Assembly: GCA_016776525.1 (NCBI GenBank)
Contig: JADHTD010000009.1
Span: forward strand, 1-22,008
Origin: Rhodospirillales bacterium
Lineage (GTDB): Bacteria > Pseudomonadota > Alphaproteobacteria > Rhodospirillales > JADHTD01
Length of the DNA stretch: 22,008 nucleotides
Direction: 5' to 3'
The notes below the pieces were generated by a model. That model did not search any database and was not told where the DNA came from. It saw nothing but the letters and a program-made list of their open reading frames with translations. This document shows positions 20,024-22,008 of this stretch, piece after piece; position 1 is the first letter of the stretch; each line of letters begins with the position of its first letter. The position numbers were made by a program, and so were the translations under genes.

Positions 20024-21211
20024 ATGTTGAATGAACGCCTTGAACACCTGACCGATTATCCCTTCGACCGGCTGCGGTCCCTGCTGGATCCGCTGGACCC
20101 GCCGTCCGGTCTGGAGCCGCTGGCGCTGTCCATCGGCGAGCCGAAGGGGGAAACCCCGGCCCTGCTGACCGAGGTGCTGACCGCCAACGGCGCCGACTGG
20201 AACCGCTATCCGCCGATCGACGGCACCCCGGACCTGCGCGAGGCAATCGGCGACTGGCTGGTCGGGCGTTATGATTTGCCGGAGCTAGACCCTCACCTGT
20301 GCGTCATGCCGGTAGCCGGAACCCGTGAGGCCCTGTTTTTGGCCGGCATCCTGTCGGTGCCGGAAAAAATCAAGGATTCCAAGCCTTACGTACTGATCCC
20401 TAATCCCTTTTATCAGGTTTACCTGGGGGCCGCCGTGTTTTCCGGGGCGGAGCCCTATTACCTGCCGGCAACCCGGGAAACCGGTTTCCAGCCGGACCTG
20501 GCCGCCGTCGATCCGGAAATTCTGGAGAAAACGGCCCTGGTCATTCTCTGTTCACCGGCCAATCCGCAGGGCTCGGTGGCCGGGCCGGAGCGTCTGCGCG
20601 AGGCCATCGCCCTGGCCCGGCGTTACGGTTTCACCTTGATTTTCGATGAGTGCTATAGCGAGATTTACGGCCAGACGCCGCCGCCAGGGGGCCTTCGGGC
20701 GGCCGCCGACCTGGGTGAAGGCCTCGATAATGTGCTGGTTTTCAATTCCCTGTCGAAGCGTTCCGGAGCCCCCGGCCTGCGCTCCGGGTTTGCCGCCGGG
20801 GATGCGGCCCTGATCTCGAAATTCCGGCGGTTGCGGGCCTATAGCGCGGCCACCGTGCCGTTGCCGATTATGGCCGCTTCGGCGGCCCTGTGGCGGGACG
20901 AGGCCCATGTCGAGATCAACCGCAACCATTACCGGGGCCTGTTCGATGCCGCCGACAGCATTATCGGCAGCGATTTCGGCTATCGGCGGCCGGGCGGCGG
21001 CTTTTTCCTGTGGCTGGATGTGGCCGACGGCGAGGCGGCGGCCCGCAAACTGTGGCAGGAAGCGGCGCTCAGGGTCATTCCGGGGGCCTATCTGGCGCGC
21101 ACCGGCGCCGATGGCGTCAACCCCGGCCAGGCCTATATCCGGGTTGCCCTGGTCCACGACCGGGCAACCGTGGAAACGGCCCTCAATCGGCTGGTTGGCG
21201 TCCTGCGTTAA
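20024..21211 (+). CDS. PLP-dependent class I aminotransferase, DapC-like (probable succinyldiaminopimelate transaminase)
   Basis: The 395-residue product is a fold-type I aminotransferase of the aspartate aminotransferase superfamily, cytoplasmic. The PLP lysine is K245 in NSLSKRSGAPGLRSGF. The cofactor-binding aspartate and tyrosine are in FDECYSEIY (D208), the N180-P-Q-G turn precedes them, and the glycine-rich AGTREALFLA region is at 98-107. The N-terminal LTDYPFDRLRSLL and the SKRSG context are those of DapC-like enzymes, which make N-succinyl-L,L-diaminopimelate for lysine and peptidoglycan synthesis. Related paralogues act on other amino acids, so the substrate is inferred. The ATG at 20024 has no clear ribosome site. 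The gene is 35 bases upstream of ftsK on the same strand, which suggests a cell-wall/division link. Confidence 0.88.
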   Translation: MLNERLEHLTDYPFDRLRSLLDPLDPPSGLEPLALSIGEPKGETPALLTEVLTANGADWNRYPPIDGTPDLREAIGDWLVGRYDLPELDPHLCVMPVAGTREALFLAGILSVPEKIKDSKPYVLIPNPFYQVYLGAAVFSGAEPYYLPATRETGFQPDLAAVDPEILEKTALVILCSPANPQGSVAGPERLREAIALARRYGFTLIFDECYSEIYGQTPPPGGLRAAADLGEGLDNVLVFNSLSKRSGAPGLRSGFAAGDAALISKFRRLRAYSAATVPLPIMAASAALWRDEAHVEINRNHYRGLFDAADSIIGSDFGYRRPGGGFFLWLDVADGEAAARKLWQEAALRVIPGAYLARTGADGVNPGQAYIRVALVHDRATVETALNRLVGVLR

Positions 21212-21246
21212 GCTCTTGTAAACGTTGATGGCCTTAAAATCAGGCC

Positions 21247-22008
21247 ATGGAAAACCCTCTTCTACAGTCGGCCGGCGGCACTGTTTTGCCGGCCGCCCTG
21301 GCCGCTTTTTTGCGCCGCCGCCTGTTTGAGTTGAGCGGCGTGGCTTTGCTGACCGTAACCGCCGCCCTGGCCGTCGCCCTGGCCAGTTATCATACCGGTG
21401 ATCCGTCACTGAACAGCGCCACCGGCCGCCTGCCGCAAAATCTTCTCGGCTTGCCGGGAGCCTATATTGCCGATCTCGGTTTACAAACGGTGGGCCTGGC
21501 CGCCGCCGTGCCGGTCCTGGTTTTCGCTGCCTGGGGCTGGCGTTTATTGCGCAAACTGAGCGTGTCGCTGATCGCCGTCCGGTTTTTGCTGATGCTGGCC
21601 GCCCTGTTCCTGCTAGGCATGGCCCTGGGGCACGTGCCGCCCCCCGCCGAATGGTCCCTGAACACGGGTCCGGGCGGGGCCGCCGGCGCCCTCATGCTGA
21701 CCCGGGCCGCCGACACCCTCCACGCCCTGGGGGCACCCTATGGCGTCTGGATCGCCGCCGGACTGGCCGCCACCGTCGGCATGCTGGCCCTGATTACCGC
21801 CATCGGCCTGACCTGGGCCGAATGGCAAGCCATCGGTAACGCCCTCAAGACATCGGTCCTGGCCGCCGGGCGCGTCGCCGCCGCCGGAGCCGGCCTGGCC
21901 CGCCGGGCCGTAGTGCGCCCCGCAGCCGACAGCGGGGGCCGCATCGAACCGGCACTCGACGAAGACGGCGACATCGATACCCACATCAAGGTTTCGCCGG
22001 AGGCTCCC
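21247..22008 (+). CDS. ftsK: DNA translocase FtsK, N-terminal part (truncated by window end)
   Basis: The open frame from the ATG at 21247 has no stop and runs off the window after 254 residues. It matches the N-terminal membrane domain of FtsK: a short cytoplasmic start ending in RRRLFEL, a first helix (SGVALLTVTAALAVALASY), the periplasmic HTGDPSLNSATGRLPQNLLG, then PGAYIADLGLQ into the second helix and two more helices up to about residue 195. After it an Ala/Gly-rich linker starts. FtsK anchors at the septum and pumps chromosomal DNA to the dif site; the motor and gamma domains lie beyond the window. The ribosome site is weak (AGG close to the ATG). Confidence 0.93.
   Translation, partial: MENPLLQSAGGTVLPAALAAFLRRRLFELSGVALLTVTAALAVALASYHTGDPSLNSATGRLPQNLLGLPGAYIADLGLQTVGLAAAVPVLVFAAWGWRLLRKLSVSLIAVRFLLMLAALFLLGMALGHVPPPAEWSLNTGPGGAAGALMLTRAADTLHALGAPYGVWIAAGLAATVGMLALITAIGLTWAEWQAIGNALKTSVLAAGRVAAAGAGLARRAVVRPAADSGGRIEPALDEDGDIDTHIKVSPEAP

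Noticed and set aside
1..22008. CRISPR array, phage or transposon signatures, frameshifted genes
   Set aside because: No regularly spaced repeats, no transposase or integrase motifs, and every recognised gene that lies wholly inside the window is full length.

Overview
The window looks like ordinary chromosome from a high-GC alphaproteobacterium, most likely Rhodospirillales or a close relative. The evidence is the large ~180 kDa-type NAD-glutamate dehydrogenase, a glnK-amtB nitrogen locus with sigma-54 promoters next to a UbiH-family hydroxylase, a DapC-like aminotransferase followed by ftsK, and the ybbN / Lon-domain / Trm112-like / DUF971 cluster. No integrase, transposase, phage gene or CRISPR array is visible. 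The assignment rests on gene content alone.

Layout. The left edge (1-4350) holds the 3' end of a CapD/FlaA1-type sugar-nucleotide dehydratase, purH, then, on the minus strand, an MFS transporter of the UMF1/Atg22-like family and a GmhA-like SIS isomerase. A very long minus-strand gene (4354-9210) encodes NAD-glutamate dehydrogenase. Divergent from it are a small one-helix membrane protein, a LegB-like NAD-dependent 4,6-dehydratase and an orphan periplasmic solute-binding protein. A tRNA-Gly(GCC) with encoded CCA lies on the minus strand at 11923-11997. Next come a YbaK/ProXp-ala-type editing deacylase and a tight proteostasis-flavoured operon (CnoX/YbbN, Lon N-terminal domain protein, Trm112-like, DUF971). 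A convergent UbiH-family monooxygenase follows. Then come glnK-amtB, a second amtB, a DapC-like aminotransferase and the truncated 5' end of ftsK.

How the genes fit together. The right third is a nitrogen-acquisition block: a PII protein with its uridylylation tyrosine, its cognate ammonium channel, and a second channel behind an almost identical sigma-54 promoter. The NAD-glutamate dehydrogenase to the left is the catabolic side of glutamate/ammonium balance. The two sugar-nucleotide dehydratases and the SIS isomerase suggest surface polysaccharide or flagellin-glycan synthesis. The remaining genes are housekeeping: purines, tRNA quality control, protein folding, ubiquinone and division.

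The most unusual signals are not protein families. A ~39-bp dispersed repeat (core GGGAGCTTGACCCCAACCC) lies within a few bases of the stop codon of four different genes (purH, gdhB and both amtB genes), always in the orientation of that gene. The two amtB promoters share a 15-base identical sigma-54 core plus a matching upstream TGCCAAT half-site. The ubiH-like gene appears to start at an AUU codon behind a perfect AGGAGG. Two perfect palindromes, one with 24-bp arms, sit between the capD-like gene and purH.
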